Positions 32,159-32,238 of a DNA stretch of 32,238 nt are shown piece by piece. The stretch lies in assembly GCA_002376715.1 (NCBI GenBank), contig DFOK01000046.1:1-32238 (forward strand), in the 5' to 3' direction. The position numbers and the translations under genes were made by a program. Position 1 is the stretch's first letter, and each line of letters begins with the position of its first letter. The stretch comes from Bacteroidales bacterium UBA3543. GTDB taxonomy: Bacteria; Bacteroidota; Bacteroidia; Bacteroidales; UBA932. Under the pieces are notes generated by a model that saw only the letters and a list, made by a program, of their open reading frames with translations, did no database searches and was not told the origin of the DNA.

Positions 32159-32238
32159 TTATCTGAAGATTAGCTTAAAAATTGTGCCTGCGCTGTCGCT
32201 CTTTACCAGATTAATGCTGCCGTTGTGCAGCCTCATTA
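32159..32238 (-). CDS. C-terminal end of a probable sensor histidine kinase
   Basis: The reading frame enters from the window edge and stops at TAA (32161-32159). The 25 visible residues, Met-Arg-Leu-His-Asn-Gly-Ser-Ile-Asn-Leu and then Ser-Ala-Gly-Thr-Ile-Phe-Lys-Leu, match the closing strands of a HATPase_c domain (pattern H-x-G-x-I-x-V-x-S-x-x-G-x-G-T-x-F). The gene lies upstream of the MFS-M20 pair on the same strand. Too little is visible to say which kinase class or whether a response regulator is near. Confidence 0.6.
   Translation of the reverse strand, partial: MRLHNGSINLVKSDSAGTIFKLIFR

Noticed and set aside
1..32238. Mobile elements, CRISPR arrays, toxin-antitoxin or phage genes
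   Set aside because: No transposase, integrase, repeat-spacer pattern or phage structural protein was seen; genes are mostly conserved housekeeping genes.

Overview
The window is a chromosomal segment of a Bacteroidota genome, most likely order Bacteroidales. The evidence is the gene repertoire (six-S1-domain RpsA with an acidic N-terminus, a DUF5018-like lipoprotein, a secreted S41 protease, a PrdX-type editing protein, a menaquinone methyltransferase) together with promoters of the Bacteroidota type. Several intergenic regions carry TTTG or TTG, 19-21 nt, then TAnnTTTG, and Shine-Dalgarno-like sites are scarce. GC content looks mid-40s percent by eye. Family or genus cannot be fixed from this sequence alone. 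I see no insertion sequence, prophage, CRISPR array or rRNA; this is mostly ordinary core chromosome.

Layout. 1-84: start of an unidentified exported or membrane protein, reading out of the window. 216-2642 (+): dnaN, a DEDDh exonuclease and a degenerate FAH-like protein, tightly packed. 2585-6598 (-): BaiN/HI0933-type flavoprotein, serine beta-lactamase-fold lipoprotein, mnmA. 6622-6723 (+): SRP RNA, with its terminator running into the 3' end of cdd (-). 7285-9263 (+): two overlapping peptidoglycan enzymes (glucosaminidase with LysM, MltG). 9265-13683 (-): rpsA, rnz and an S41 protease. 13848-17580 (+): exported S9 peptidase and prfA. 17602-19533 (-): a low-GC gene for a two-domain alpha/beta-hydrolase-like protein whose nucleophile position is Gly. 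19634-20598 (-): yceD, rpmF, tRNA-Arg(CCU) and a terminator. 20639-23313 (-): stand-alone PurL/AIRS-C-like protein, menG/ubiE and cls. 23403-24614: tRNA-Leu(GAG), an FMN-type NAD(P)H oxidoreductase, a TIGR04076-like protein, tRNA-Ala(GGC). 24684-28140 (+): Ca2+-type P-ATPase and a prolyl-tRNA editing protein. 28132-29154: divergent free-Met-R-sulfoxide reductase and msrA. 29260-31903 (-): MFS transporter and M20 amidohydrolase. 32159-32238 (-): C-terminal end of a probable sensor histidine kinase.

Functional themes are information processing (dnaN, exonuclease, rpsA, prfA, rnz, mnmA, rpmF, tRNAs, SRP RNA), envelope work (glucosaminidase, MltG, cls, S41 and S9 peptidases) and oxidative repair (the two methionine sulfoxide reductases). 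No clear new multi-gene system is visible. The observations most worth a second look are proteins that appear to have lost catalytic residues (the hydrolase-like protein, the FAH-like protein, the AIRS-C-only protein), the near-leaderless divergent msr promoters, and a 7-bp inverted repeat covering the -33 element of the rpsA promoter.
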